The translations under genes were made by a program, and so were the position numbers. From positions 1 to 46,881 of the forward strand of contig NZ_JAMQBK010000004.1 in the NCBI RefSeq assembly GCF_023701485.1: a stretch of DNA of 46,881 nucleotides, in the 5' to 3' direction. Numbering within the stretch: position 1 is the stretch's first letter; the number at the start of each line of letters is the position of its first letter. Origin of the DNA: Aporhodopirellula aestuarii. GTDB taxonomy: Bacteria; Planctomycetota; Planctomycetia; Pirellulales; Pirellulaceae. Shown here one piece after another: positions 20,138 through 29,689 of this stretch. The notes beneath the pieces are model-generated. The model was given only the letters and a program-made list of their open reading frames with translations. It ran no database searches and was not told the DNA's origin.

Positions 20138-20851
20138 TTGGAAACGTCGCTTCACCAGCAGCTCAAATCGTATTACGCCGTCTCCTCGGATCAGATCGAG
20201 GTAACGATGGGGGCGTACCGGATTGACGTGGTGCGAGGCGACGAACTGATCGAGATTCAGTGTGCGTCGTTATCTGCGATCCGGCGAAAGATCACTGATC
20301 TGCTGCAGCGGCACGATGTCCGAGTCGTCAAGCCGTCAGTCTCGCGGACGCGGATTTGCAAGCGTGATCGCAAAGCTGGCGAGCCAGTCTCACGTAGGTT
20401 GAGTCCCAAGCGAGGTCATCCCCATGAGTTGTTCGAAGAGCTGATCTATCTCCGTGACGTCTTCCCGCATCCACGATTGACACTCGAGGTCCCAGTCGTT
20501 GACGTTGACCAACATCGATTGGTCACCAAAGGAAAGCGTCGCCGGCGACGTGACCCCGGTTTCGTCGTGGTGGACACGGAGTTAACGCGAGTGCACGGGT
20601 CCATCGAGTTGCGAGAGGCGGCGGACCTGTGGCGTCTACTGGCCGATCCAGATCAGGCGTCGTCGGCGACGCGAGAGCAGTTCATACCCAGTCATCTGGT
20701 CGATGTTGAATTCAACACGCTCGATTTAGCCGCCGCGATCGGGTGTGCTCGCTGGATCGCGCAGCGGATTGCGTATGTGATGCGGCACGCGGGGGCGATT
20801 GAGTCGACGTCACGCGATAAGACCGGCGTCCGATACCGAGCAGCTGCATAA
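20138..20851 (+). CDS. PD-(D/E)XK-nuclease-like protein with winged-helix tail
   Basis: A protein of about 237 residues. I place the start at the TTG at 20138 (ETSLHQQLKSYYA), because homologues I recall begin close to this motif; the open frame extends to a GTG at 20084. The N-terminal half has the layout of a PD-(D/E)XK nuclease fold: Glu21, then AYRIDVV with Asp30, then LIEIQ with Glu39 and Gln41, followed by a helix (LSAIRRKITDLLQRH) and a strand (VRVVKP). The C-terminal part (FNTLDLAAAIGCARWIAQRI) looks like a winged helix. The family is widespread and uncharacterised as far as I know. The gene stands alone after a terminator. A nuclease or DNA-binding role is inferred. Confidence 0.7.
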   Translation: METSLHQQLKSYYAVSSDQIEVTMGAYRIDVVRGDELIEIQCASLSAIRRKITDLLQRHDVRVVKPSVSRTRICKRDRKAGEPVSRRLSPKRGHPHELFEELIYLRDVFPHPRLTLEVPVVDVDQHRLVTKGKRRRRRDPGFVVVDTELTRVHGSIELREAADLWRLLADPDQASSATREQFIPSHLVDVEFNTLDLAAAIGCARWIAQRIAYVMRHAGAIESTSRDKTGVRYRAAA

Positions 20852-21861
20852 GCGTTCTTGAGGGCATGTTCCAGCATGCTTGGTGGTGCAAACCAGTAGT
20901 GCTGGCTTCCAGCCGCCATTGGTCGTGCATTGGCGACTGAATGACACCACTACTTATGAAATGCCAATGTTCTAACCGGGCAGCGCCTCTTTCGGGCAGA
21001 TGTACTGAAAGCTTTTGCCCTTCACGTAGCTGAGCCCCTGCTAGGCTGTGAACCTATTCGCTGGGGGACGTCGGTTGTATTACTGAAGGATTTCAAAAGT
21101 AGCCGAACGGCGCGGGCCGTCCGGTGACTCAGGAGTTCGACGGCTTGCGCCGTTACGCTGAAAATGGCACTAAAACAATCAACGTTCCGTGAGGCCGAGC
21201 TGCGCGAAAAGTGGTGCGGTCCAGCTAATGCGGTGGTGACGATGTTGGTCGCAGTGCTAATGGCATTGCTGCTGTTGAGGTGAGCGGATCCACGCACTGG
21301 TGCGTTGATTCTGTTTCCGCCGAATCGGTTGAATTGGCACCACCAACTCGATCGCATTCGAAAAAATTTCGACAAAGTGGCGTCAGCTCGCCGTGGGTTT
21401 CGAGGCGGCTTAACGAGGTCTAGTAGCCTGTCGGATTTCAGCGACAACACGAGCGGGTGTAGTATCCCGGATCACTTCTCCCAAGCTGTCATTCCTCATC
21501 GAATGAGCAGACGTCTAGGCGTGTATGCGTGGCCACATGCGATCGGTCTCTATCGCCGATGGCGATGGAAATAACGAGTTCGCGACAACTGGTTCGGCTC
21601 GACCTAAGTCCTTGATCGCCCATGCATTGGCTGGCTCCCAGGCTGGGGGCCAATCGCATGAGTGCCCAGTGTCCACTCGCTGACCGCTCAAAGTACAGCC
21701 CATTTAACCCGGTTTTGGGCTCTTTGAACGCGAATTCAGGCCTGGAAATTGTTCTAGTGGTCGGTAAAATCGCGTGACGATGCCGGTATGGAAGTTGCGA
21801 CGCTATTGTGCGTGTTTTCAGCATCTCTTTTCCCCCACCTCCAGCCACGATAGATCACTGT
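20852..21861. other. One-kilobase region without a recognisable gene
   Basis: It contains copy 2 of the dispersed palindromic repeat (21101-21228) and otherwise no supportable gene. Minus-strand open frames at 21022-21450 and 21489-21848 have neither protein-like composition nor plausible starts. The promoter of the receiver gene should lie near the right end. Confidence 0.5.
21101..21228. repeat. Dispersed palindromic repeat, copy 2
   Basis: Same length and organisation as copy 1 at 11-138. The arms lie at 21101-21125 and about 21134-21160 around GACTCAGG, followed by the conserved tail with ACAATCAACGTTCCG and GTCCAGCTAA. The sequence before it (GATTTCAAAAGTAG at 21089-21102) is also shared with copy 3. 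Confidence 0.85.
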
Positions 21862-22353
21862 ATGCAGTCAGTTTTTGAAGGGCGTCGATGCGTGATCGCT
21901 GATGACGTCCGAAGTTCACGTGAAGTGATTAGCCGTTGGATGCAGGAAATCGGCTTCTCCATCTCGTGTGAATCGGATGGGGAAGCGGCCTGGGAAACGA
22001 TCCAGCAAGACACGTGTGATTTGTTGATCACCGACATCGAGATGCCTGGGATGAGCGGACTGGAGTTGATTCGCAACATGCGTGCTGACACCGAATCCTG
22101 TGTTCAGGATGTTCCGGCGATTGTCGTGACGAGCCTTCTCGACGAGCAAGTAGGCGAAGTCGTGCAGAGCTTTGGCGGTACCACTGTCGTGCTCAAGCCG
22201 TTGGATAAAGCCGTCTTCTATCAGGTCGTTGATCGCGTGCTAGGCCACATGCCGGTAAGTCCAATTTATGAGAGTTTTCAATCGGAAGGGCAGTCGGCGA
22301 GCGGAATCTCTCGGTCTCTTCGGTGCTTAGCCGACCGAGCTCGCTCAAGTTGA
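21862..22353 (+). CDS. Single-domain response regulator
   Basis: A receiver-only protein of about 163 residues, starting at the ATG at 21862 (MQSVFEGRRCVIADD). The phospho-acceptor Asp lies in LLITDIEMPGMSGLEL, the conserved Thr/Ser in IVVTSL and the Lys in VVLKPLDK. A 40-residue Ser-rich tail has no recognisable output domain. No kinase gene is adjacent. It could serve a phosphorelay or chemotaxis-like switch; the partner is unknown. An alternative GTG start upstream would add 18 residues not conserved in receivers. Confidence 0.88.
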   Translation: MQSVFEGRRCVIADDVRSSREVISRWMQEIGFSISCESDGEAAWETIQQDTCDLLITDIEMPGMSGLELIRNMRADTESCVQDVPAIVVTSLLDEQVGEVVQSFGGTTVVLKPLDKAVFYQVVDRVLGHMPVSPIYESFQSEGQSASGISRSLRCLADRARSS

Positions 22354-22480
22354 TCGCGAGTCATTGGCTACGGTAAACTCTGTGTCTTGGACACGGCCTG
22401 CAGGCATCAGCGACCGCGCAGTATGCGGCGTGGCCATCGACGCGTGAAACGTCGATCTAATTACTGCGTGATTTCAAAAG

Positions 22481-22570
22481 TAGCGGAACGGCGCAAGCCG
22501 TCCGGTGACGCGGGACCGGACGGCTCGCGCCGTTCCGCTAGAAAGAGCACTAAAGCTATCAATGTCGCTC
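22481..22570. repeat. Dispersed palindromic repeat, copy 3 (near-perfect)
   Basis: This is the cleanest copy. The arms at 22481-22506 and 22515-22540 are complementary at 25 of 26 positions around the 8-nt spacer GACGCGGG. The family tail follows (AGAGCACTAAAGCTATCAA). It lies directly 3' of the minus-strand barrel gene (stop at 22578) and could form a very stable RNA hairpin there. Confidence 0.92.
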
Positions 22571-22577
22571 GGCGTCG

Positions 22578-24101
22578 CTAACGAGTGAACGTGAACTCGA
22601 TGCCGCCTTCGGTGCGCTCGGTGTCAAAGTCGTCATTGTCGGAAGCAAACCGGTCGTGCCCGCACACCGCAGCGATGCTCAGCCTGTCATTCCATTGGTA
22701 TTGCAGCCTGGCGTGGGCTCTCCAGAAAAATTCGCTTCGATCAACCGTTCCTGTGTAGTCGCCGTAGTCACGGTATCCGATGCCCCAGGTCGGGATCAGT
22801 TCCCACTTGGGGCTAATTTTCCAGCTCGTCGAGCCGTGCAGGTTGTAGGACAGGTACCGATAATCAGCTCCTTCGGTATCAGCTGACTCCAAGTCGATTC
22901 CGAGTGCGTGCATCGGCAGTCGCTCCCAGCCTGTTTGAAAAAATCGAGTGACCCCGGTCGTGATCGTGGTTCCGTCCAGAGAGGTTTGGAGCGGTGTCGT
23001 GCCGTCATCCTCGAAATCAGACTGCGCGAGAGTGAAGTACAGATAGATCGCATCGAGATCCGGTCGGATCAGCGTGAGCGATGTCGTGCCGGAGTGACGG
23101 GTGCCGACGGCGTTTCCGTCAAAAAAGTCAGCTGAAAAGACGTAATCGATTCTTCCGATCGCCTGGTTGCTTCCTAGCTTGAAATCGCGTTCAAAAAATC
23201 CGCCCGGTTGATAGCTCGCCAAATCAAAGTCGGACATGTGGGCTTCATTCACCGTGTAGTAGCCGCGGAACAATGGGCCCGCCCGCATGGTGTCGGTGCG
23301 CAACCATTTCCAATCGATGTCGGGATTAGCGAAGCCTTGAAAGCTACCGCTGTCACTTTGTGCGAGTTCACGGCTGATCGGGGTCAACGTGACATTGGAG
23401 TTGTAGAGGACACCTGTTTTCATGAAAACGCGAAGCCGGTTGGCGGGCGCGCGGACTTCGGCTTCCAGTTGTTCGAGTCGAAGTTCCACGTCATCGGAAC
23501 CGTCAAATGTCTGAATCTCATAGCTGGCTGGTTGCACGGCGGATCGGCCAAACGGAAGGTCTGGCAGGTCAGTGGCGTTTTGTGCACTGGCTGCTGCGCC
23601 CTCAATTCGCGGAATTTGGAGATTCGCCATGCCGGTCGGCGGGGCCTCCAGCCCGAGTTCGCGGAGCTGGGCGGCATAGGAGCTCTGCGGCGCGATCTGA
23701 AACACCCGATCGTAGTGAATTTTGGATTGGGCACCCTCACCGGTCTTTTCCAAGAATTGACCGATGTCGAAATGAGCGGCCGCGTTGTGAGGATCTTCCT
23801 CGACCGCGCGGCGAGCCGATGCGATCGCCTCATTGGGCTGACCGAGCGTGAATTGCAACTTCGCGAGCATCCGCCACGACTCACTGTGGTGCGGAGAATC
23901 GGCGACCCGTTGCTGCATCATCGACAACATTTTCAGTTGCCCGGCGGAAGGTTGGGAAACCGGGGGCGTGTAGGTTTGCGCCGATGCCACGAGGGACATC
24001 GCTATCACTAACGCAATCGTAAGGGAGAGCATGAAGCTAGATGTGATTGCCGCGCCCCGTGGGCCCAGGGATAGTCGCGTCATTTCCGTATGCTGCATCA
24101 T
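22578..24101 (-). CDS. Exported TPR plus outer-membrane barrel protein
   Basis: A protein of about 507 residues; I use the ATG at 24101, though in-frame ATGs at 24098 and 24083 are possible. A signal peptide (FMLSLTIALVIAMSLVASAQ) is followed by helical TPR-type repeats (SESWRMLAKLQFTLGQPNEA, then HNAAAHFDIGQFLEKTGEGA). From about residue 230 (RVFMKTGVLYNSNVTLTP) the sequence is rich in alternating aromatic and polar residues and ends GGIEFTFTR, as barrel proteins do. The layout recalls TPR-barrel outer-membrane export proteins, but I cannot name a family. It diverges from the Val-Gln repeat protein, and a palindromic repeat follows its stop. Confidence 0.72.
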   Translation of the reverse strand: MMQHTEMTRLSLGPRGAAITSSFMLSLTIALVIAMSLVASAQTYTPPVSQPSAGQLKMLSMMQQRVADSPHHSESWRMLAKLQFTLGQPNEAIASARRAVEEDPHNAAAHFDIGQFLEKTGEGAQSKIHYDRVFQIAPQSSYAAQLRELGLEAPPTGMANLQIPRIEGAAASAQNATDLPDLPFGRSAVQPASYEIQTFDGSDDVELRLEQLEAEVRAPANRLRVFMKTGVLYNSNVTLTPISRELAQSDSGSFQGFANPDIDWKWLRTDTMRAGPLFRGYYTVNEAHMSDFDLASYQPGGFFERDFKLGSNQAIGRIDYVFSADFFDGNAVGTRHSGTTSLTLIRPDLDAIYLYFTLAQSDFEDDGTTPLQTSLDGTTITTGVTRFFQTGWERLPMHALGIDLESADTEGADYRYLSYNLHGSTSWKISPKWELIPTWGIGYRDYGDYTGTVDRSEFFWRAHARLQYQWNDRLSIAAVCGHDRFASDNDDFDTERTEGGIEFTFTR

Positions 24102-24328
24102 TTTTCGGCTGATCAAAAAGTCGAATTCGGCTGGCGGGCCTCGCTCTCTGTTCGCTACTCTCCGCGTTCAGTGAACAATAAGCCATCGTCTCATCTGAGT
24201 TCCTATCACGCCAGAGCGAAAAATTGCCAGTGCAGATTATGGAACGAGGTCATTTCGGTGGTTCCAAGTTTGGATGGTTGAAAGATTGTTCAAAAACAAA
24301 ATTCTCGTGCATGGAGCGAAAAACGAGT

Positions 24329-25432
24329 ATGAGTAGTCGAAAACAGTTGCGTTGTCTTATCGGGGCCCTTTTGGCCGGAGCAGCGTTCGCGGTACCAGGT
24401 TCCGCTCAAGGATTGGGAGGCTTGCTTCCAGGTGCCCAGAGCCAGGTTCAACAACAGGTGCAGGCACAAGTCCAACAGCGAGTGCAGGCGCAGATCCAAA
24501 ATCAAGTACAGGCTCAAGTGCAATCGCAGTTGCAACAACGAGTTCAGGCTCAAGTTGCCAACGGAATTCAAACTCGCGTCAACAGTCAAATCCAAGCTTC
24601 GGTGCAACAAGCGGCCCAGCTCGCATTGCGTGCCCGAGCACATGCCAACAGCACCGCCGACGCGGCCATCGGCACCGCGAACGCGGCAGCCAGCAGCGCT
24701 CGGCTCGATGTGAATGCCGGCTTGAATCTCAACAGCGACACCGCTGTTGCATCACGCGGTGCCTCATCAACGCGGATGTCTTCATCGACAAACGCGTCCA
24801 TCAATGCAAACGCGAATGCTTCGGTCGCACCGATCGAAATCACCTCGGCTGACGTTTCCGCTTACGATTCGATCTTCGGTCAATTTAACCCGCTGCGGGT
24901 TGCCGGTGTGGTTCAGTCGTCCGCTCGCACGCGTGCGAACGCCGCTTCCACTGCCGCGACCGGCACGGCTGCCGATGCGGCAGCAGGTTTCACAGGGTTC
25001 GCGCAAGGTAATGCCGACTCGGCAGCGAGCGGAGCGGCGGAAACGACCGGTCGTGCTCGTGCTGTCACCTCGACTCCGTCGGGCGAAGCTCAGTCTGACG
25101 CGGCTGGTGAAGCGCATAGCGGTGGTCAATTCTCAATCGCCGGTGTGATTCAAAACAACGTCGATCTGAGTGCCATGATCGCCGTCGCCGCCCGTCAACG
25201 CATGGCGGAGATTTCGCAAATCCGCGATGCAGCTCTCGCGTCGGCAGATGTCGAACTGATGGCTCAAGCCGACATGATGGAAGCCCAGCTCGCGGCGTTT
25301 GCTTCGGCACAATCCCAAGTCGCTTCTGCTGCCCAGTACACCGAGTCTGCCCAAGACACGGCGGCTACAGCTGCGGCTCACTCCGAAGCCTCCGCGGCTA
25401 CCCAAATCGAAGGATCGTCGACGGTTCGATAG
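24329..25432 (+). CDS. Exported low-complexity Val-Gln repeat protein
   Basis: A protein of about 367 residues. The signal peptide MSSRKQLRCLIGALLAGAAFAVPGSA starts at the ATG at 24329; an ATG at 24311 is an alternative. Next comes a tract of about 65 residues built on four-residue units of the V-Q-x-Q type (QVQAQVQQRVQAQIQNQVQ). The rest is Ala/Ser/Thr-rich, with alternating NA and AS runs and predicted long helices (MAEISQIRDAALASADVELM). No catalytic motif, membrane helix or Cys is seen in the mature protein. It may be a secreted structural or surface-layer protein; I do not recognise a family. It diverges from the TPR-barrel gene. Confidence 0.7.
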   Translation: MSSRKQLRCLIGALLAGAAFAVPGSAQGLGGLLPGAQSQVQQQVQAQVQQRVQAQIQNQVQAQVQSQLQQRVQAQVANGIQTRVNSQIQASVQQAAQLALRARAHANSTADAAIGTANAAASSARLDVNAGLNLNSDTAVASRGASSTRMSSSTNASINANANASVAPIEITSADVSAYDSIFGQFNPLRVAGVVQSSARTRANAASTAATGTAADAAAGFTGFAQGNADSAASGAAETTGRARAVTSTPSGEAQSDAAGEAHSGGQFSIAGVIQNNVDLSAMIAVAARQRMAEISQIRDAALASADVELMAQADMMEAQLAAFASAQSQVASAAQYTESAQDTAATAAAHSEASAATQIEGSSTVR

Positions 25433-25800
25433 AACCACGACTGTCCCTGTTTACGCGGTTGTGCCATTCGACAACCGCTTAAACGTCGGCCTTGCATTGC
25501 CCTCCCGTCAAGGCCGGTCGGTTTTCATTCACCTCCCTCTGGGAGGTTCGGTCGACTTCAGGCCCCGCAAGGGTACATGCGGGCTGAAGTCGCGGCCCTC
25601 TCTTCGCTACTGCGCAAGTCTTGCCAAGATAGAGGGAAGATAAACCCAGTTTCTTAGTGCGAAAAAGCGGACGAGTTCCCAGCTCTCTGTGCGCCGTATC
25701 CTGATTGGCTCGCGGCATACCGGATCTCGATCGGGTTACCGATCCGCAAGCGAAGCCATCTCAAACTGCGTGAGTTCGATTGAAACGGTAACTGGGAAAT
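25433..25800. other. Convergent intergenic region
   Basis: It lies between the Val-Gln repeat gene and the O-antigen ligase-like gene, which converge. It holds a small hairpin (CCTCCC/GGGAGG at 25532-25546) and the larger one listed at 25553-25592. No gene is evident. Confidence 0.5.
25553..25592. terminator. Candidate bidirectional terminator hairpin
   Basis: CGACTTCAG (25553-25561) pairs with CTGAAGTCG (25584-25592). After a 2-nt bulge, CCCGCA pairs with TGCGGG, giving about 15 bp of stem. Its position between convergent genes fits a shared terminator, although no long T-run follows on either strand. Confidence 0.5.
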
Positions 25801-28263
25801 TTAATCGTCATCGGACACTGTGTCGAAAAGCACCGTATCGGCCGGCGCGCGGAACGCCTCGTCAATCGCGGCGCGTCCGACCACTCGTGCTGGCAAGATG
25901 GGCTGCAGTCCCAGCACTCGAGTAATCACGCCGCCACTTGTGGCGAGCATCTCGGCTCGCTCAGCCAATTCGCTCGCCGATACATTGCCATTGGGTTTGC
26001 CAAGGCGTTCGAGTTCACGCAAGATCTCGGCGTGCTGCGCCGTGATCGCTTCGTGGGTGGGCGATAATTCGCGCGCACGCGAAATGATCTCCTCCGCTTT
26101 CACAAGATCGCTTAACTGTCCAGCGACCTGGTATCGCTGCAACAGCAATTCGCAGATTGCACGCAGGCGAGCGGGATCGTTTCCCGATCGTTTGATCGCC
26201 TCATCAAAGGATGCCTCAACGCTGCTTTGTTGCCGTGCCGTTGCGCTAGTGGTTGCAATCGATTGCAGCCACTTGCGATTCTCAAGGGTTGCCAGCCAGA
26301 TGGCGAGATCCGAATTCAACGGGTCCCAGTCCAACGCACGTCGCAGCGTCTCTTCGGCCGCCGCGGCACGGTTTGTGCTTGCCAGCATGTTCGACTCGGC
26401 CATCGCGGCGCGAGATCGGCTAACGGGACGATATGAAAAGAAGAACGCGGTCGCGGCGAGTATCGCTAAGATCGAAATGGCCGCGATGCGCGGCGCCATC
26501 ACTGTTGGGTTGGATTGTGTTTCACCGTTTGCGGTGTCGCCGGGAGTGGCTGTTGCAATAGCCGCAAACGCGAGCAGGAAGACGGACACACCCGGGACCG
26601 TCCATCCTCCCGAGAAACACAGATGGATCAATCCCGTCGCCGCGGACGCCCCGGCCAAATGACGACATTGCTTCATCGTGAGAAGCTCGTGTGTCCGATG
26701 CATCGAATGCAACCAAATGCCGATCGATCCTAACGCGACCGGTACCGCGATCAGATGCGCGTCGAAATCGGGAAGGTTGCCCGTCGAGATCCCGTGATAC
26801 CAAACCGCGAAGATGCCCGCGATCGTTCCGGTGCCCACGGCGATGGCGATGCGTCGCGTCGATGTGGAGCCCGCGTCGTCGGAGTTGGTTGCCGGATCAG
26901 AAGCAGCAACTTCACGGAGATAGGCCACGATGGCGGTGACGAGCCAAGCGACCAGCAATGCGGAAGCGATCCAACCGCCACAGGCGAGTGTTTCGAAAAA
27001 GAAGTTGTGTGGTTCGGCGATCAATTCGTGTGCAAGAATGTCGCGATACTTTTGATAGACAAGTTGGAAGTTGCCGGGCCCGGCGCCGAACCAAGGGTGG
27101 TCGGCAGCAATCCCGAGCGTGGATCGCCAGTACTGCATCCGCAATTGGATCGTCGCGGGAGCTTGCGTGACCCATTCACCCCCCATCATCGACTCGCCAA
27201 ACTTCCACAACGCCGCAAACAGGCTCAGCACGACTACAGCTAAGACGGAACCAACGATGGCAAGCGATTTCGCTGGTTTTGCAGGAGGGGTGTTGCCTTC
27301 TCCTTTTACCCTTAAAGGACGACGACGCAGCAATGCGAGTCCCGCAGTCAGTCCCGCAACCACAATCACCGATAACAAACCGGACCGACTGCCTGTGCTT
27401 GCCAGAGCGATGAGCGTCATTCCAGCCAAACTCGCCGCCGTCGCGATCAAGAGGCCACTGGCGGCGTGATCGTCGCGCTGGCGTATTTTTGGCAGCCAGC
27501 AGAGCAGGCATCCACCAGCGAACGTCAATGTCATCGCGAGCGGACCGGCCAAGGAATTCGCAAGCGCAAATGTGCCGGTGGGACCTCCGTCACGCAGCCG
27601 ATTCTCGAAGATCATTCTCGCGGCGGATCCGGGCTCCGCGTTGAGGCCGATCTTGGCGAGCATTCCATCAGGATCGTTCTGGTAGTCGGACAGCATTTGC
27701 GGAAAGGAAACATAGTATTGGTGCAAAGTATGCACCGCCAGCATCGCCCCCATCCCCAGCAGCAATCCAAACATTGCGGTTGATCGCCGAGTACCAGCGA
27801 GCAGTCGCCTCAACGCCACGAACGCGGCGCCGCAGGCGATCCACCACCATGCCTCGTTGGTCGCCGCCCGGAGGTCACCGCCGACTTGAGGCGGACTCGG
27901 TAAGATGACACCACCGGAAACCCAGGCGGCCACAAACACCCACGTGGCGAGGGCCAGTGGTGCGGCATCAACCCACCACCCGACACGCTGCCATTGCAGC
28001 GTCGGGGAAACTCGCGTGACCCACATCGTGATCGATGCCCACAGCATCAGCGAGATGCTCAGCCCCAGCGCATCGCCTTGTTCTAACGCGGTTGAGTCCG
28101 CCGGATGATAAACGCCCCAGACAACGACGAGGCAGAACCCGGCGAGTGCGGCAAGATCGAGCAATGTATTCCGCGATAATTCGGGTGATGGCATCGATCG
28201 AAACGGCGTTGAGGCGGGTGTGTCCGATGCAGGTTTAGTCGGTCCTGCCTTGCGCCCGCTCAC
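25801..28263 (-). CDS. O-antigen ligase/polymerase-family membrane protein with helical-repeat tail
   Basis: An 820-residue polytopic membrane protein starting with GTG at 28263, inside the stop of the upstream WecA-like gene (GTGA overlap). About ten or more membrane helices cover residues 35-600. The Wzy_C/WaaL family hallmarks are present: STGSRSGLLSVIVV, HPWFGAGPGNFQLVYQKYR and AEPHNFFFETLACGGW, including the large loop with conserved Arg and His. The last 200 residues are soluble and TPR-like (AAEETLRRALDWDPLNSDLA), a common extension in this family. It probably polymerises or transfers polysaccharide outside the membrane, using a lipid-linked glycan begun by the WecA-like enzyme. Confidence 0.88.
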   Translation of the reverse strand: MSGRKAGPTKPASDTPASTPFRSMPSPELSRNTLLDLAALAGFCLVVVWGVYHPADSTALEQGDALGLSISLMLWASITMWVTRVSPTLQWQRVGWWVDAAPLALATWVFVAAWVSGGVILPSPPQVGGDLRAATNEAWWWIACGAAFVALRRLLAGTRRSTAMFGLLLGMGAMLAVHTLHQYYVSFPQMLSDYQNDPDGMLAKIGLNAEPGSAARMIFENRLRDGGPTGTFALANSLAGPLAMTLTFAGGCLLCWLPKIRQRDDHAASGLLIATAASLAGMTLIALASTGSRSGLLSVIVVAGLTAGLALLRRRPLRVKGEGNTPPAKPAKSLAIVGSVLAVVVLSLFAALWKFGESMMGGEWVTQAPATIQLRMQYWRSTLGIAADHPWFGAGPGNFQLVYQKYRDILAHELIAEPHNFFFETLACGGWIASALLVAWLVTAIVAYLREVAASDPATNSDDAGSTSTRRIAIAVGTGTIAGIFAVWYHGISTGNLPDFDAHLIAVPVALGSIGIWLHSMHRTHELLTMKQCRHLAGASAATGLIHLCFSGGWTVPGVSVFLLAFAAIATATPGDTANGETQSNPTVMAPRIAAISILAILAATAFFFSYRPVSRSRAAMAESNMLASTNRAAAAEETLRRALDWDPLNSDLAIWLATLENRKWLQSIATTSATARQQSSVEASFDEAIKRSGNDPARLRAICELLLQRYQVAGQLSDLVKAEEIISRARELSPTHEAITAQHAEILRELERLGKPNGNVSASELAERAEMLATSGGVITRVLGLQPILPARVVGRAAIDEAFRAPADTVLFDTVSDDD

Positions 28264-29432
28264 TTCTTAGCCCCGCGTCCGCGCGTTGACTCGAGGATCG
28301 CGACCAGCGTGAGCATGCAGCCGACGATTCCCAGCACCGTCACCGCTTGGAGGGAACCGACATGCGCAAGCAAGATCGCCGACCATCCGCACGTTGCCGT
28401 GATCAAGTGGATCGTGCTGACGGCCGCGGTTCGAGACAACCCCAAGTCCACAAGGCGATGTGACAGGTGGCTGTGGTCGCCTTGGAATGGGCTGCGTCCT
28501 TCGCGAACGCGGATCCACAACACAGTCGCCATGTCGTAGAGCGGAACTGCCATCACACACAACGGTGCCAGCACCGCGTGAGGTCGAATGGTGCCGTCGA
28601 CGGATGGGCCTCCGACAAAGGTCGCCATCAACATCGAGACCGCAATCAGAAATCCCACCAAGTAACTGCCCCCGTCACCCATGAAGATATTTGCCGGTGG
28701 GCGATTATGAAACAAAAAGCCGAGCAACGCTCCGGCGACCACCAGCAGCAAGCCCGCCACTAGCAATTGCGGATGATTGGTCCCCGGGTCGGTCGTCGTC
28801 AACATCACCACCGCCATCGATATGGCGATGATCGCGGCAATGCCTCCTGACAATGCGTCCATGTTATCGAGCATGTTGAACGAGTTGATGACGGCGACGA
28901 TCCAGATCACCGACAACGACTTCGTCAGCCAGCCGGCGTTAAGGTACGCCGTTAACTCAATGCCTAAACCGAAGACGACGGCGGCTGCGATTCCGAATTG
29001 GCAACCCAAACGGACGATGACCGAAAGTCCTCGGCGATCGTCCCACAATCCGAGGATCAACAGCACCGTGCTGGCGAGGAGCAGCCATATCATGTCATTT
29101 GATCGTGACCAAACGCCTGGGGCATGCGTGATCGCCGCGTTCCAAAAATTTTCTGGCAATAGACCACCAAACATCGCTCTCAGCGATTCACCACGTTCGG
29201 GTACCTGCATCCACCATGCGGCAACCAACCCAGGTATGATTGTTGCAACGATCCCGACGTAGATACCGATCCCGCCGCCAAGCGGCGTCGGCACGGTGTG
29301 GCTGCTGTGTCCCCCTGGTCGGTCCAGCAGTCCGAGCTGGCGGGCATAGTGCCGAACCGGAAACAGCACCAACCCGCTGATCAACATCGCGGTCCCTGCG
29401 GCCGCCAGTACGAGCAAGACGGTAGCCGACAT
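28260..29432 (-). CDS. WecA/MraY-type undecaprenyl-phosphate sugar-1-phosphate transferase
   Basis: A 390-residue polytopic enzyme of glycosyltransferase family 4. It would transfer a sugar-1-phosphate from a UDP-sugar to undecaprenyl phosphate, the first step of surface glycan assembly. Motifs are LLDRPGGHSSHTVPTPLGGG, the Asp-rich FNMLDNMDALSGG, NIFMGDGGSYLVGF and GDHSHLSHRLVDLG. The usual DGxDGL motif reads DNMDAL, keeping both Asp residues. It overlaps the O-antigen ligase-like gene by 4 nt, so the two are translationally coupled and probably act in one pathway. UDP-GlcNAc is the likely donor, but this is not proven. Confidence 0.9.
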   Translation of the reverse strand: MSATVLLVLAAAGTAMLISGLVLFPVRHYARQLGLLDRPGGHSSHTVPTPLGGGIGIYVGIVATIIPGLVAAWWMQVPERGESLRAMFGGLLPENFWNAAITHAPGVWSRSNDMIWLLLASTVLLILGLWDDRRGLSVIVRLGCQFGIAAAVVFGLGIELTAYLNAGWLTKSLSVIWIVAVINSFNMLDNMDALSGGIAAIIAISMAVVMLTTTDPGTNHPQLLVAGLLLVVAGALLGFLFHNRPPANIFMGDGGSYLVGFLIAVSMLMATFVGGPSVDGTIRPHAVLAPLCVMAVPLYDMATVLWIRVREGRSPFQGDHSHLSHRLVDLGLSRTAAVSTIHLITATCGWSAILLAHVGSLQAVTVLGIVGCMLTLVAILESTRGRGAKK

Positions 29433-29689
29433 AGGTTGCGCGGGTATGGGGTGGGAGAGACGAGATCAGACGCGTTTGCAATCTACGCACTTCAGCGTTT
29501 TTTGTTCACCGGATTCTAACAGGAACTTTCCCGCCGCGACGCTCACCTACGACGGCCACTAGGGGGCATTTTTCGCGATTCCGTTTCCATTTGTCATACC
29601 AATCGTTACAATAGGATTCCCCGCCGGCTGCGAGCACATCACTTCACTCCCCTGCTCCGGCCCCCTCCTATCCCCTCCGTTCCCACGCA

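Noticed and set aside
21022..21848. Two minus-strand frames in the 1-kb gap
   Set aside because: One crosses the palindromic repeat and both lack protein-like composition or ribosome-binding sites.
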